Origin: Paenibacillus sp. JCM 10914
GTDB taxonomy: Bacteria; Bacillota; Bacilli; Paenibacillales; Paenibacillaceae
Direction of reading: 5' to 3'
DNA length: 64,000 bases
Assembly (NCBI RefSeq): GCF_001315105.1
Contig: NZ_BAZR01000007.1
Location: forward strand, 62,001 to 126,000
The notes under the pieces were generated by a model. It had not been told where the DNA came from, ran no database searches, and saw nothing but the letters and a program-made list of their open reading frames with translations. The position numbers and the translations under genes were made by a program. This document shows, piece by piece, positions 7,704 through 16,822 of the stretch; the stretch's first letter is position 1, and the number at the start of each line of letters is the position of its first letter.

Positions 7704-8839
7704 ACAAGATGACGGAAATCAGATTTCTCACAGAATTTCAGCATTTGCATAACGTAATGGACGCGAAGACATCCTTCGAACGGGATAACCCTGGGGTTCA
7801 CATCGTGATTGAACAGTCCACCGACCATTATGAATCACACCAGGCTTACAAATCCAGCGAAGCGCCTGATATCATCGAGTCGGGCGGCTGGTCGCTGTTT
7901 AATCATCCTGGAATGTTTGTCGATTTGTTGTCTTATGTGAACGAAGTTCCGGGACTAAAGGAAGATCTATACCCCGGCATTATGCGGGTCGCATGCAAGG
8001 ATGGGAATTTGCCTGGACTGCCGGTAGATGTAGCGCTGCCTCTGATCATCTATAACAAAGAAATGTTCGATCAAGCAGGACTTGCATTCCCTACCGAAGA
8101 CTGGACTTGGGACGAGATGATAGAACTTGCGAAGCGATTGACGATCCGCAATGAGCAGGGGGTAGCAAGTCAGTTCGGTTTTGGATTCGGCGTCGATATC
8201 GAAGAAATCGAACCGTTCGTTATGCGCAATGGTGGACGCTATCTATCGGCAGATGGATCAACGGCGAGGGGTTACGTTGATCAGCCAGCGGTAAGTGAGG
8301 CGTTCAGCAAGCTGATCGATGCTTACCGGGTTCATCGCGTCATTCCCAACCCGGGAGAGCCTTCCGAAGCAGGGGATCTGCATGAAGGGTTTGCGATGTC
8401 GTTCGGCTTCACTTGGTATGCAGGCAACCTGATTCAACACCAGCTCGATAGTAAATTCGGAGTCGTTGGCCTACCGAATATGCCAGGCGGCGAGTCGTCC
8501 AATATGATATACATGGGGGCGGCCGGCATAACTTCAAAATCGAAAAACCCCCGGTTAGCTTGGGAGTTTCTTCATCATTACATTCTACAGCGACCGTATG
8601 CATTCCATTCAGCTTGGACGTTGCCGATTAGCAGATCAATTGCGGAGCAAAGCGGTATGAGCAAGCATCGCATTTGGTCACGCTATGTACAAGAGCTGGA
8701 TCATGTACATACCAGTGGCTTTTATATCAGTGAGAAGTGGAACTCCTCACGGCAGTTGATCAATGAGGACATCCGCCGGATGATCCTCGGAGGCGTCGAT
8801 GTGGCGCAAATGTTAAAATCTTGGACACGGTATGCTTGA
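7700..8839 (+). CDS. Solute-binding protein (family 1 type) without signal peptide
   Basis: A 379-residue protein of the family 1 (sugar-type) ABC solute-binding fold: FERDNPGVHIVIEQ, ITFxx-like start EIRFLTEFQ, LPVDVALPLIIYNKEMFDQAGL, WTWDEMIELAKRL, MYMGAAGITSKSKN-type C lobe. It begins exactly where a mature binding protein would, and stops in the frame upstream show there is no hidden signal sequence or lipobox, so it should be cytoplasmic. No permease or ATPase is nearby. Start may be ATG 7700 (overlaps upstream tail) or ATG 7709 (11 bases after GGAG). Coupled to the sigma-factor fusion, it may act as its intracellular ligand sensor (inference). Confidence 0.82.
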   Translation: MNKMTEIRFLTEFQHLHNVMDAKTSFERDNPGVHIVIEQSTDHYESHQAYKSSEAPDIIESGGWSLFNHPGMFVDLLSYVNEVPGLKEDLYPGIMRVACKDGNLPGLPVDVALPLIIYNKEMFDQAGLAFPTEDWTWDEMIELAKRLTIRNEQGVASQFGFGFGVDIEEIEPFVMRNGGRYLSADGSTARGYVDQPAVSEAFSKLIDAYRVHRVIPNPGEPSEAGDLHEGFAMSFGFTWYAGNLIQHQLDSKFGVVGLPNMPGGESSNMIYMGAAGITSKSKNPRLAWEFLHHYILQRPYAFHSAWTLPISRSIAEQSGMSKHRIWSRYVQELDHVHTSGFYISEKWNSSRQLINEDIRRMILGGVDVAQMLKSWTRYA

Positions 8840-8899
8840 CCGTATGTTATATCATTTGTTGCAATGAAATTGCACACCAATCCTCCTATTTTGCTAAAG

Positions 8900-8943
8900 C
8901 ATCTACGCACTATTATTTTACTAGTGTTGTAGATGTTTTTTTT
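8900..8943 (+). terminator. Intrinsic terminator after the sigma/binding-protein pair
   Basis: CATCTAC (8900-8906) pairs with GTAGATG (8929-8935), with an inner CACTA/TAGTG stem (8908-8912 with 8922-8926), followed by eight T. Confidence 0.85.
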
Positions 8944-9016
8944 ATTTCCTGAATAACGTCAAAAACCACCCGCGAATAGACCATATGGTTAGCATACAAT
9001 ATCCAACTGCAGATTA

Positions 9017-9045
9017 TTGATAATCATTCTCATTGATCTTATAAT
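9017..9045 (+). promoter_or_regulatory. Fur-controlled promoter of the Btr-like regulator gene
   Basis: TTGATA (9017-9022), 17 bases, TATAAT (9040-9045). A Fur box, TGATAATCATTCTCA (9018-9032), covers the -35 and spacer, with one mismatch to the Bacillus 7-1-7 consensus. Expected outcome: repression by Fur when iron is plentiful. Confidence 0.85.
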
Positions 9046-9087
9046 TAGGTCTAAACCAAATCATGGATACGGGAGGATGATAACCGA

Positions 9088-10932
9088 ATGTGGATTAAGG
9101 ATCAAATGATGCTTTGGACATGCGCTTCCTTCCAAATTACAGATATTCGAAGCAGACGTCTACAGCCGGAGGAGCGGCTTGTTTATTGTGCGCCGGCGGA
9201 GCTTTTTGTTATATCAACCGCGGGAATGGCTCGCATTGAGTCGGAGGGAGTTAACCTTAATTCGAAGGAAGCGCCAGTTATTCATATATGCAAGGGTGCG
9301 AAGCTATGTATCGCCGAAGCGACGGCAGATTATGAATACTACCTAATCTTATACAAGGCAATGTTGCCGGACCCGCTTCCGAGCAGCCTTGACCAGCCAG
9401 AGCGAGCGCTTCGGCAATTTTATTCCTGCTATCCGATCCAAATCGAGGCGAAAGCACCGTATCGCAGAATGGTGATAGAGATGGAGGCCATGTGGAAGCG
9501 GGAACACCTGCTTTCTCGTTTGGAGGCGAAGCAGCAATTTTATGCATTCGTACATCTCCTTCTGGCCGAGATGCAGAGAAGAGAGGAGGCGGGAGGAGAG
9601 TTTATAGAAGATACGGTCGAGGCGGCATTGCAGCATATGGAAGACTGTTATGCCGAACCATGGACGCTCGCTTCGCTGGCCCAACGACTAGGTACGAACA
9701 CGCGCAGGCTGCAACGAGGCTTCAATGCGCGCTTCGGCCATAGCCCGCTCGAGCACCTGATCGGAATCCGTCTCGCTAAGGCGAAGAAGTTGCTGGAAGA
9801 TAGCGAACTTCCGATAGCCAATATTGCCGAAAGGGTCGGCTATCCCGACAGCTATTACTTCAGTAGGTTATTCAAAAAAAACACCGGCATGTCGCCGCGA
9901 GACTATAGAGTGTCACGCAAAAACATTCATCCAATAGCAGAGAAGAGCTGTCGGATTTCTCCAGCTTTGCCGTCGCATACGATCATTGTCCCGACGGGCG
10001 AGAGTAGTTATGATCAAAAGGGAGGCGTTTTACAAGATTTTCGTTCACTTGTGGCGCTGACCTTGATGTGTACCGGAGGGCTCGCCCATATCGACGGATC
10101 CATTCGAGTTCCCCATATGCGCGGAATGCTTGAGTTGGGTCGGATACCAGAGCGTATCGCTGTGCTCGACTATCAATACGTCGACCAATTATTGGCCCTC
10201 GGCGTCCAGCCGGTAGGCAGCGTTGTTAGCAGCGTTGAAGCGATTGGACTTCCACTCGATCTTGCCAGAACACTGCGCCGCATGGCTCGCTTGGGTACAA
10301 AAGAAGCGCCGGATTTGTTTACACTCTCGGCACTCAAACCGGACCTGATTCTCTGCACGTGCTTTCAGGAGCATTGCTATGAGAAGCTGTCCGCCATCGC
10401 CCCGACGATCATGCTGGATCGCAACGAAGATTGGCGACAGTCGCTGCTTCGGATCGGATCATTAATCGGAAAACAATACCGGGCGTTGAGTGTGCTCGAT
10501 GCTTATGACGCCAAGCTGAATTCAATACGCAGCCGCCTTAAGACCGCTGGGGTTGCGCAGACGGTCGCGCTCATTCGGCCGCGAGACGGTCATATCCGCC
10601 TGCATAACGAAAGTCATCGAACGGCCCGCTTGTTGTACGATGACTTGGGTCTTGCCGCACCGGACCTTCCGGTAATAGATCAGGGTACAAGCTCGATGAT
10701 CCCTCTGGATACGCTTCCGCAGTTAAAAGCGGACCGGTTGTTTGTGCTCACAGACGACACGAATCGGGAACAGACCCGAATGTATTTGCAAAGCGAAGCA
10801 TGGAATAGCACCCGCGCCGTGCGCAACGGTCTGGTTCGCCATTTTCATACAGCCCTTTGGATCGGTTATTACGGCCCGCTTGGAATGAACAGAGTCATAG
10901 ACCAGATCGCCGCGACATTATTGCCTATTTGA
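9088..10932 (+). CDS. Btr-like AraC regulator fused to a siderophore-binding domain
   Basis: A 614-residue fusion. Residues 1-170 form a cupin-like N-terminal part. About 175-280 hold two AraC helix-turn-helix motifs (WTLASLAQRLGTNTRRLQRG; IANIAERVGYPDSYYFSRLF). About 300-610 form a FecB/TroA-type siderophore-binding domain (ERIAVLDYQYVDQLLALGV, LSALKPDLILCT, GPLGMNRVIDQI). B. subtilis Btr (YbbB) has this layout and activates siderophore uptake genes when it binds the ferric siderophore or its ligand. Length exceeds Btr (about 530) mainly in the N-terminal part. It probably activates the siderophore operon downstream. RBS GGGAGG at 9071-9076. Confidence 0.88.
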   Translation: MWIKDQMMLWTCASFQITDIRSRRLQPEERLVYCAPAELFVISTAGMARIESEGVNLNSKEAPVIHICKGAKLCIAEATADYEYYLILYKAMLPDPLPSSLDQPERALRQFYSCYPIQIEAKAPYRRMVIEMEAMWKREHLLSRLEAKQQFYAFVHLLLAEMQRREEAGGEFIEDTVEAALQHMEDCYAEPWTLASLAQRLGTNTRRLQRGFNARFGHSPLEHLIGIRLAKAKKLLEDSELPIANIAERVGYPDSYYFSRLFKKNTGMSPRDYRVSRKNIHPIAEKSCRISPALPSHTIIVPTGESSYDQKGGVLQDFRSLVALTLMCTGGLAHIDGSIRVPHMRGMLELGRIPERIAVLDYQYVDQLLALGVQPVGSVVSSVEAIGLPLDLARTLRRMARLGTKEAPDLFTLSALKPDLILCTCFQEHCYEKLSAIAPTIMLDRNEDWRQSLLRIGSLIGKQYRALSVLDAYDAKLNSIRSRLKTAGVAQTVALIRPRDGHIRLHNESHRTARLLYDDLGLAAPDLPVIDQGTSSMIPLDTLPQLKADRLFVLTDDTNREQTRMYLQSEAWNSTRAVRNGLVRHFHTALWIGYYGPLGMNRVIDQIAATLLPI

Positions 10933-10974
10933 CCGAATCGTCCTTAAAAATCTTATCCGGATGGTGAGTGACCT

Positions 10975-11397
10975 ATGCCTGTGACTAAGATGCGTCTAAC
11001 GGTCGGCTCCAGTGCGGATACTGAGAGCGTGCATGAAGAGCTGACCGAACTGCACAATATGATCATGAAGCGGATTATGCATATGAAGATCAGTGATTGC
11101 GTTCAGGTAACAATGGAATATGTGGCTGCAGAACCGGAATATCTTCCTGTGAATAAGGAAGCACCCGCTCATTGGCCAGCGGAAGCCAGTGAAGGGGTCG
11201 TCTTAAGCGGAAGGCAATTGGAAATTGCCGAAATGCTATGTCAGCATTACAGCATCAAACGAATAGCCAGTGAGCTGTATATTAGTGTCAATACGGTCAA
11301 AAAACATATGCAAAACATTAAGAAAGCTCTTAACCTGGAGCAAGCAGGAGGCGATTTCGTTTATCTGCTGTCAGAAAAGCTTGCGAGGAGGGGCTGA
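10975..11397 (+). CDS. Small LuxR-type HTH protein
   Basis: A 140-residue protein with a C-terminal LuxR/GerE DNA-binding domain, about residues 75-130: LSGRQLEIAEMLCQHYSIKR then IASELYISVNTVKKHMQNIKKAL. The first 70 residues contain no recognised receiver or autoinducer domain. It sits between the Btr-like regulator and the siderophore operon, 42 bases after the former, and may share its transcript. A role in siderophore control is suggested only by position. Confidence 0.8.
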   Translation: MPVTKMRLTVGSSADTESVHEELTELHNMIMKRIMHMKISDCVQVTMEYVAAEPEYLPVNKEAPAHWPAEASEGVVLSGRQLEIAEMLCQHYSIKRIASELYISVNTVKKHMQNIKKALNLEQAGGDFVYLLSEKLARRG

Positions 11398-11499
11398 ACC
11401 GCAAAATGTTTATGGTAGATTATCCGATCGGAGTACTCAAATAATACAACGGGATGATATCCGAGCTGACAAAGGCGTGTTATGATTTAGCTATCTAAT

Positions 11500-11514
11500 T
11501 GATAATGATTATCA
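11500..11514 (+). promoter_or_regulatory. Perfect Fur box before the siderophore operon
   Basis: TGATAATGATTATCA is an exact 7-1-7 inverted repeat, about 45 bases before the aminotransferase start codon. It should place the whole operon under Fur. A clear -35/-10 pair could not be fixed around it. Confidence 0.93.
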
Positions 11515-11558
11515 TTAACAACTAGATAACTTATTCAGACTAAGGAGGGTATCCCGTT

Positions 11559-12928
11559 ATGCATCATGTGACAGCGACGGCTGAAGTTTCTGCCAATAGC
11601 CGCTATTTAAGGAGCCAGCAGGAACGCGAGTCTTCTGCCCGCTCCTATCCTCGGCGAATTCCAATCGCCATTGCCGAAGCGGAGGGAATTTACGTCCGAG
11701 ACATGGACGGAAAAGTTTATTACGATTGCCTATCCGGTGCCGGGACCCTGGCGCTAGGACATAATCATCCTGTCGTCATCACTGCGATAAGAGAACTGTT
11801 GGATCAAAAAGCACCTTTGCACACGCTCGACTTAACGACCCCGCTCAAAGAGAGTTTCGTCGACGAGCTTTTTGCCAGTCTTCCGCCGTCGTTTGCCAGC
11901 CGTGCCCGCATACAATTTTGCGGACCGACCGGGGGCGATGCCGTCGAGGCATCGATCAAGCTGATGAAAACGGCGACGGGGAGGCGGAGCGTGCTTGCAT
12001 TTCACGGTGGTTATCATGGATCAACCCATGCTGCTATGAGCTTAAGCGGTACGCTCGGTCAAAAAGAACGGGTGAACGGACTTATGCCTGACGTTCATTA
12101 TCTCCCGTACCCGTACACATTCCGTTGTCCTTTCGGCTCGGGCGGAGCGGAAACGGAGCGGTTAAGCTTGAACTACATTGAAAATGTTCTTCGAGATCCG
12201 GAGAGCGGCATCGTGCCTCCTGCCGCCGTGATCGTTGAGCCGGTACAGGGAGAAGGCGGTTCTATTCCCGCGTCTGCCAACTGGCTGCGAGAGCTGCGCC
12301 GTATTACGAAAGAGCGGGATATTCCGCTCATACTGGACGAGGTACAGACAGGCCTCGGACGAACGGGTAAGCTGTTCGCTTTCGAGCATGCTGACATTGT
12401 GCCAGATGCTCTCATCTTGTCGAAGGCTATCGGCGGCAGCTGCCGTTGTCGGTCGTACTATACAACGAACGCTACGACGTATGGAAACCTGGTGCGCATA
12501 TCGGCACCTTCCGCGGCAACCAGTTAGCGATGGCCGCCGGATTGGCCACGCTGCGATTTATTAAAGAACAGGAGCTTCCTGAACGGGCCCGGCTTCTGGG
12601 CGAACGGCTCCAACATCGGCTGGACGCACTGGCGGATCGGCAAGACTGCATTGGGGACGTGCGTGGGCTCGGGCTGATGGTCGGTGTTGAAATCGTGGAC
12701 GGAAGAGAACAGCCCGACCGGCTTGGGCATATTCCTGCCAGTCCGCGCCTGGCCGCGCAGATTCAGCAAGAATGTCTGAAGTGCGGCCTGATTCTGGAAG
12801 TGGGCGGACGTCATTCATCGGTTATACGCTTTCTGCCGCCGCTGATCATAACGGAAGAGCAGGTTGACGAGATCATTGATCGCTTTAGCGAAGCAGTTCA
12901 GGCAGCACGTGAGGCATTATCATGCTGA
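11559..12928 (+). pseudogene. Class III aminotransferase (diaminobutyrate type), frameshifted as read
   Basis: A PLP-dependent class III aminotransferase resembling L-2,4-diaminobutyrate:2-oxoglutarate aminotransferases such as AcsF, which provide diaminobutyrate for siderophores. Seen: FCGPTGGDAVEASIKL, AFHGGYHGSTHAAMS, LILDEVQTGLGRTG and the PLP lysine in LSKAIGG. After AIGGS the sequence continues in the -1 frame as LPLSVVLYNERYDVW to the stop at 12928. One missing base near 12439 (agctgccg, perhaps from agcctgccg) restores 456 residues, the usual length. First gene of the Fur-box operon; RBS AAGGAGGG. Its end overlaps the next start. Confidence 0.87.
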
Positions 12929-14700
12929 TGGGCAATCGGTCGCTGATCACCTCCATCGAGATGGTGTCGCGCACGGACACGCTAGCAGATAGCATAACTG
13001 CCAGGTCATTGCTTAACGCTTTCTTGCGGGAAAACGATTCAGTAATAAAGCATTCAGAGATGCTGGCCCAAGCTGCACAGCGCGGAGGGAGCGTGCCACT
13101 GTCATTACAGCTCAGTGGGAGCACCATTCACGGCATGATTCGTTACGCATCGCTCACCGGCCAACATCTGTATGAGGAAGGTTGGGTTTTGGAACAGGAT
13201 GAAACGTTTAGCCCGCTGGCATTTGATATGCTGTCTGAATTACTGGTCCGCGAGCTTGTCCAGGATTTGTCACCGTCATTGGCAGCGGCTGCATCCACTA
13301 CGTTGTATCGAATTCGATGCGGCGTGCGCCATCTTCGCGGGCATTTGGAACGGCGGGCAGCCGATGGGAAGAGCGGACGGGATGTGCGCAAGCTTGACTA
13401 TGTCGCTTCCGAGCAAAGCGTGTTCGCTGGTCATCCGTTTCACCCGTATCCGAAGTGCGTGGAGGGCATGGACGAAACGGAACTGAATCGGTTCAGCCCC
13501 GAACGCGGAGCTGGCTTTGCACTGCACTATTTCGCTGTTCGCGAATCGTTGCTGCTGGGAGAATGGCTGCCAACAGCAAAGAGTCATTCACTTCCGTCCG
13601 CGTTATTGGCGGCATTTCGGCAGAAGGTGACGGAAAGCCTCGGTTCGGAAGCGGCAGCTGCGTACGAACCGCTACCGCTTCATCCCTGGCAGGCGGAGCG
13701 TCTCATGTTGCAACCGTGGGTCATCCGCGCGATAGGACAAGGCGATGTCATGCCGCTCGGTCCGTTTGGACCGTTGGTGTATCCGACATCCTCGGTCCGC
13801 ACGGTATGGGACCCGCAAAGCGGCTGTGGTTGGAAGTTGCCGCTGGAGGTGCGTATTACCAATCTGACGCGTGTCAACTCGGAGGAACAAACGACACGTA
13901 CGATGCATGCTGCGCAAATGATCTCGCATTTGGGACAAGAGCTGAAGCAGGTGCTGCCCGGCCTTCTTGCCGAAACGGGTTATGTGAGTATGGTCGACCC
14001 CGAAGAAATGAAGCTGGTCCCATCGACTACTGTATTGTTTCGGCCGATGGCATTTCATGCACCTGCCACGTTTGTGCTTGCTTCTATATTGGAGAGCTGG
14101 CCGGGTGAGCATTCACCAAAACTTGCACAGGCCATCGCGGAAAGCGCTACAAAAGTCAATCCTCAGGGGTTACCGAATATGCAGACGTGGCTGGAATGCT
14201 ACTTGAAGTTGTCCATGCTGCCCTTGCTGCAAGTATGGGAACGCTTCGGCATCAGTTTTGAGGCACATGCGCAAAATTCGCTGCTGATGTTGGAGGATGG
14301 ATGGCCCAGTCGTTTTTATATCCGCGATCTGGAAGGAATGAGTGTCGATCGTGAATTCGCGCGGGAATCCGGCTGGATTGGCGACATTCTTCAAGAGGAC
14401 AGCCCACTGTTATACGATGCGGCAGACGCTTGGCATCGCACCCAATATTACTTTTTTGTCAATCACCTTGGTTCGCTTATTCATGCCCTTGCGCTTTCGT
14501 ATGGAAGACCAGAGTGCGAAGGATGGAAAGTCGTTCGCCGTATGCTGTTAGATCTGCGGGGTCGAGCTGGGGAACGTCTGCGTCCTTATGTGGAGGGGCT
14601 GTTGAATGAACCCACGCTGCCGGCGAAAGCCAATTTTATAAGCTGCCTTGCAGATAAAGGAGATACGCCCATGTATATTTCAATTCATAATCCCATATGA
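12922..14700 (+). CDS. NIS siderophore synthetase, IucA/IucC family (first of three)
   Basis: A 592-residue ATP-dependent NRPS-independent siderophore synthetase that condenses a carboxylate (such as citrate or 2-oxoglutarate) with an amine or alcohol. Seen: the ATP-site segment GHPFHPYPKC (about 170-180), PLHPWQ (about 252), PTSSVRTV (about 288), KLPLEVRITNLTR, and FEAHAQNSLL (about 447), with the FhuF-like C-terminal part. Start ATG 12922 overlaps the aminotransferase end; ATG 12928 is also possible. Substrate class (A, A' or B) cannot be fixed without alignment. Neighbours suggest diaminobutyrate as one substrate. Confidence 0.92.
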   Translation: MLMGNRSLITSIEMVSRTDTLADSITARSLLNAFLRENDSVIKHSEMLAQAAQRGGSVPLSLQLSGSTIHGMIRYASLTGQHLYEEGWVLEQDETFSPLAFDMLSELLVRELVQDLSPSLAAAASTTLYRIRCGVRHLRGHLERRAADGKSGRDVRKLDYVASEQSVFAGHPFHPYPKCVEGMDETELNRFSPERGAGFALHYFAVRESLLLGEWLPTAKSHSLPSALLAAFRQKVTESLGSEAAAAYEPLPLHPWQAERLMLQPWVIRAIGQGDVMPLGPFGPLVYPTSSVRTVWDPQSGCGWKLPLEVRITNLTRVNSEEQTTRTMHAAQMISHLGQELKQVLPGLLAETGYVSMVDPEEMKLVPSTTVLFRPMAFHAPATFVLASILESWPGEHSPKLAQAIAESATKVNPQGLPNMQTWLECYLKLSMLPLLQVWERFGISFEAHAQNSLLMLEDGWPSRFYIRDLEGMSVDREFARESGWIGDILQEDSPLLYDAADAWHRTQYYFFVNHLGSLIHALALSYGRPECEGWKVVRRMLLDLRGRAGERLRPYVEGLLNEPTLPAKANFISCLADKGDTPMYISIHNPI

Positions 14701-14709
14701 TGGAGCGTC

Positions 14710-15504
14710 ATGAATCATCCGGTTCCACTTAGCACGAAGGAGCTTGGAGAGCTGCAAAAGAGATACGGACTACAAGCCTCGGCCGCATCCAATGTGGATA
14801 TTGAAAGCACACCGTCCTTCGGTAATCAAGTGTGCTTGACCGCATTGTTAGAGCAGGAGAGTTGCACTGCCTACCTTGACGGATTGGCAGCTCGCCTCGG
14901 CACGGATTCTCGTCCAATTGCCGCCTCCATGTTCGCTAAGCGATACGCCGCGCTAGCGGTTGTGCCGTTCTTCCATGCGCTAACCTGCTATGACAAATCA
15001 CTGGTGCTGCCGCTTGAGGACGTACATTTACGCAGCGGCAATCACTGGTTGGAAGGCATTACGATCGATAAACCTCTTCGCGCCGTTCGGCGCACCGAAT
15101 GGAGGGAGGCATGGCGGTCGTATGCCGCTGAGCATTTCATTCACCACCATTTGACATCACTGTGGCAGTCGTTGTCAAGCTGCTCAGGGTTGCCGACGGC
15201 GATTTTATGGGAGAACACGGCGGTGAGAATTTACTCGCTCTATGAGAAAAAACTGCCGGTATCCGGCGCAGTGCCTGCTGTCAAAATCGAGGACGATTAT
15301 CGGTTTTTGCTTGAGGGGCTGCCTGCCGAGGCTTTCAGGCAACGGCGGCAGCCTTTCGCGCGGTTTTATGGCGGTAACGCGACTCGCGAAGAAGCGTTGC
15401 ATCGTGTCCCTAGCACAACGCGGCCAAGATTGACCTGCTGTTTATATTATCGAGTGTCGGCAGAAAGCGATTACTGCGACGCCTGTCCCAAGAATGCTCG
15501 GTAA
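14710..15504 (+). CDS. FhuF-like ferric-siderophore reductase
   Basis: A 264-residue protein with a C-terminal cysteine cluster CC-x11-CxxC (TCCLYYRVSAESDYCDACP), matching the 2Fe-2S site of FhuF-type reductases apart from a spacing one residue longer than I recall for FhuF. The upstream part, with SMFAKRYAALAVVPFFHALT, fits the IucA/IucC-FhuF domain superfamily. It would reduce Fe(III) in the imported siderophore to release iron in the cytoplasm. It starts nine bases after the first synthetase, within the biosynthetic operon. Confidence 0.85.
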   Translation: MNHPVPLSTKELGELQKRYGLQASAASNVDIESTPSFGNQVCLTALLEQESCTAYLDGLAARLGTDSRPIAASMFAKRYAALAVVPFFHALTCYDKSLVLPLEDVHLRSGNHWLEGITIDKPLRAVRRTEWREAWRSYAAEHFIHHHLTSLWQSLSSCSGLPTAILWENTAVRIYSLYEKKLPVSGAVPAVKIEDDYRFLLEGLPAEAFRQRRQPFARFYGGNATREEALHRVPSTTRPRLTCCLYYRVSAESDYCDACPKNAR

Positions 15505-15546
15505 TGCGGGAGTCGCCGGTCGACAACGAAAGGAAGACTGGAAGCA

Positions 15547-16758
15547 ATGGAGAGTTGGAAGCGGAGTTTGCATATTCTATGCATCGTCCAATTTCTGGCG
15601 ATGGCGTCTGTCAGCTGCGTAACCCCGTTTCTGCCGTTGTACTTGCAAGAGCTTGGCGTCAGCGGCCATGCGGAGGCCACGGTCTGGTCTGGCGCTATAT
15701 ATGCGGCAAATCTGCTCAGCGCCTTTGTTATGGCTCCAATCTGGGGAAGACTAGCTGATCGATATGGGCGCAAACCGATGCTGCTGCGATCCGGATTCGG
15801 TATGGCGATTACGATTACGCTCATGGCAGTGGTACAAGGTCCCCTTGAGCTGTTGGTACTGCGCCTCATCAACGGCATGCTGTCAGGCTTCAGTCCTGCA
15901 GCCGTTGCACTGACGGCAAGAAGTGCGCCAAAAGAGCGCAGCGGCTACGCACTTGGCCTCTTCCATGCAAGCTCCGTCGGCGGCACGATCTGCGGACCGC
16001 TGTTGGGCGGCGTGATCGCGGATCGGTTCGGCTTTGCCGATGTGTTCCTATACATCGGAATCGGCATTTTTGCTGCGTCGTTGGTCGTGCTTTTTGGTGT
16101 GCACGAGCAGAAGGAGAAGCATGAGCCGAAGGCTCAAACGGACGGGCTGCGCGGAGACATGCAGGAAATCCTGTCTCGCCGCCCATTGCCACCGTTGTTT
16201 ATTTCCGCGCTGCTGCAGCGGGCAGCAACGGTCGGCACGTTGCCGCTTATACCACTCTATGTGCAGACGCTTGCGCCTGGGAGCGACAACGTGGCGCTCC
16301 TTGCCGGCATTGCCACCGCGGCGGTAGGTGTAGCTAATATGATGGCTGCACCGCATCTTGGCAGGTTTGGCGACCGCTACGGCCAGCGGCAAGTACTAAG
16401 AGCTTCACTGTTCGGAACGATGTTGTTAACCGTTCCGCAATCCTTGGTGCAACAGCTATGGCAGTTGATTGCGCTGCGCTTCTGCAGCGGTGTGTGGCTC
16501 GGCGGGCTAGGCCCGTCGCTGAACGTCCTTGTCCGGCGGCACGCACCACCTGGTATGGAGAGCCGTGCATACAGTTATCTCAATTGCGCCCAGATGGCAG
16601 GCGGACTGCTCGGCTCCATCGGGATGGGGTGGGTCGCCGCGGTATTCGGCATTCGTTATATTTTTCCCTGCTCAGCCATTCTCTTGGCCCTAAGCCTGTT
16701 CTGGATGAAGGTGACGGAACGACAAGCCGTAAGGAATGGTTGGACCAGCGAGCTCTAA
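15547..16758 (+). CDS. MFS transporter, probable siderophore exporter
   Basis: A 403-residue, about 12-helix major facilitator. Seen: motif A WGRLADRYGRKPML between helices 2 and 3, its second-half counterpart GRFGDRYGQRQ, and an arginine-containing helix 4 region (LRLINGMLSGFSPAAVAL). Its place between synthetase genes matches YhcA of achromobactin and SbnD of staphyloferrin B loci, where the MFS protein exports the new siderophore. Start ATG 15547 follows AAAGGAAGA. Confidence 0.88.
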   Translation: MESWKRSLHILCIVQFLAMASVSCVTPFLPLYLQELGVSGHAEATVWSGAIYAANLLSAFVMAPIWGRLADRYGRKPMLLRSGFGMAITITLMAVVQGPLELLVLRLINGMLSGFSPAAVALTARSAPKERSGYALGLFHASSVGGTICGPLLGGVIADRFGFADVFLYIGIGIFAASLVVLFGVHEQKEKHEPKAQTDGLRGDMQEILSRRPLPPLFISALLQRAATVGTLPLIPLYVQTLAPGSDNVALLAGIATAAVGVANMMAAPHLGRFGDRYGQRQVLRASLFGTMLLTVPQSLVQQLWQLIALRFCSGVWLGGLGPSLNVLVRRHAPPGMESRAYSYLNCAQMAGGLLGSIGMGWVAAVFGIRYIFPCSAILLALSLFWMKVTERQAVRNGWTSEL

Positions 16759-16822
16759 GCGGTATTCCTGAACGACAATTTCCGATTACATTATGACTAA
16801 ACTCATGCGAGGTGATGCGAGT

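Noticed and set aside
12420..12460. Aminotransferase as two separate genes
   Set aside because: The second part has no own ribosome binding site, and together the parts make one normal-length enzyme with the PLP lysine just before the break.
13455..14108. 217-codon ORF in another plus-strand frame within the first NIS synthetase
   Set aside because: Overlaps HPWQ and PTSSVR-coding parts of the real gene; Gly/Cys/Arg-rich composition typical of a shadow frame.
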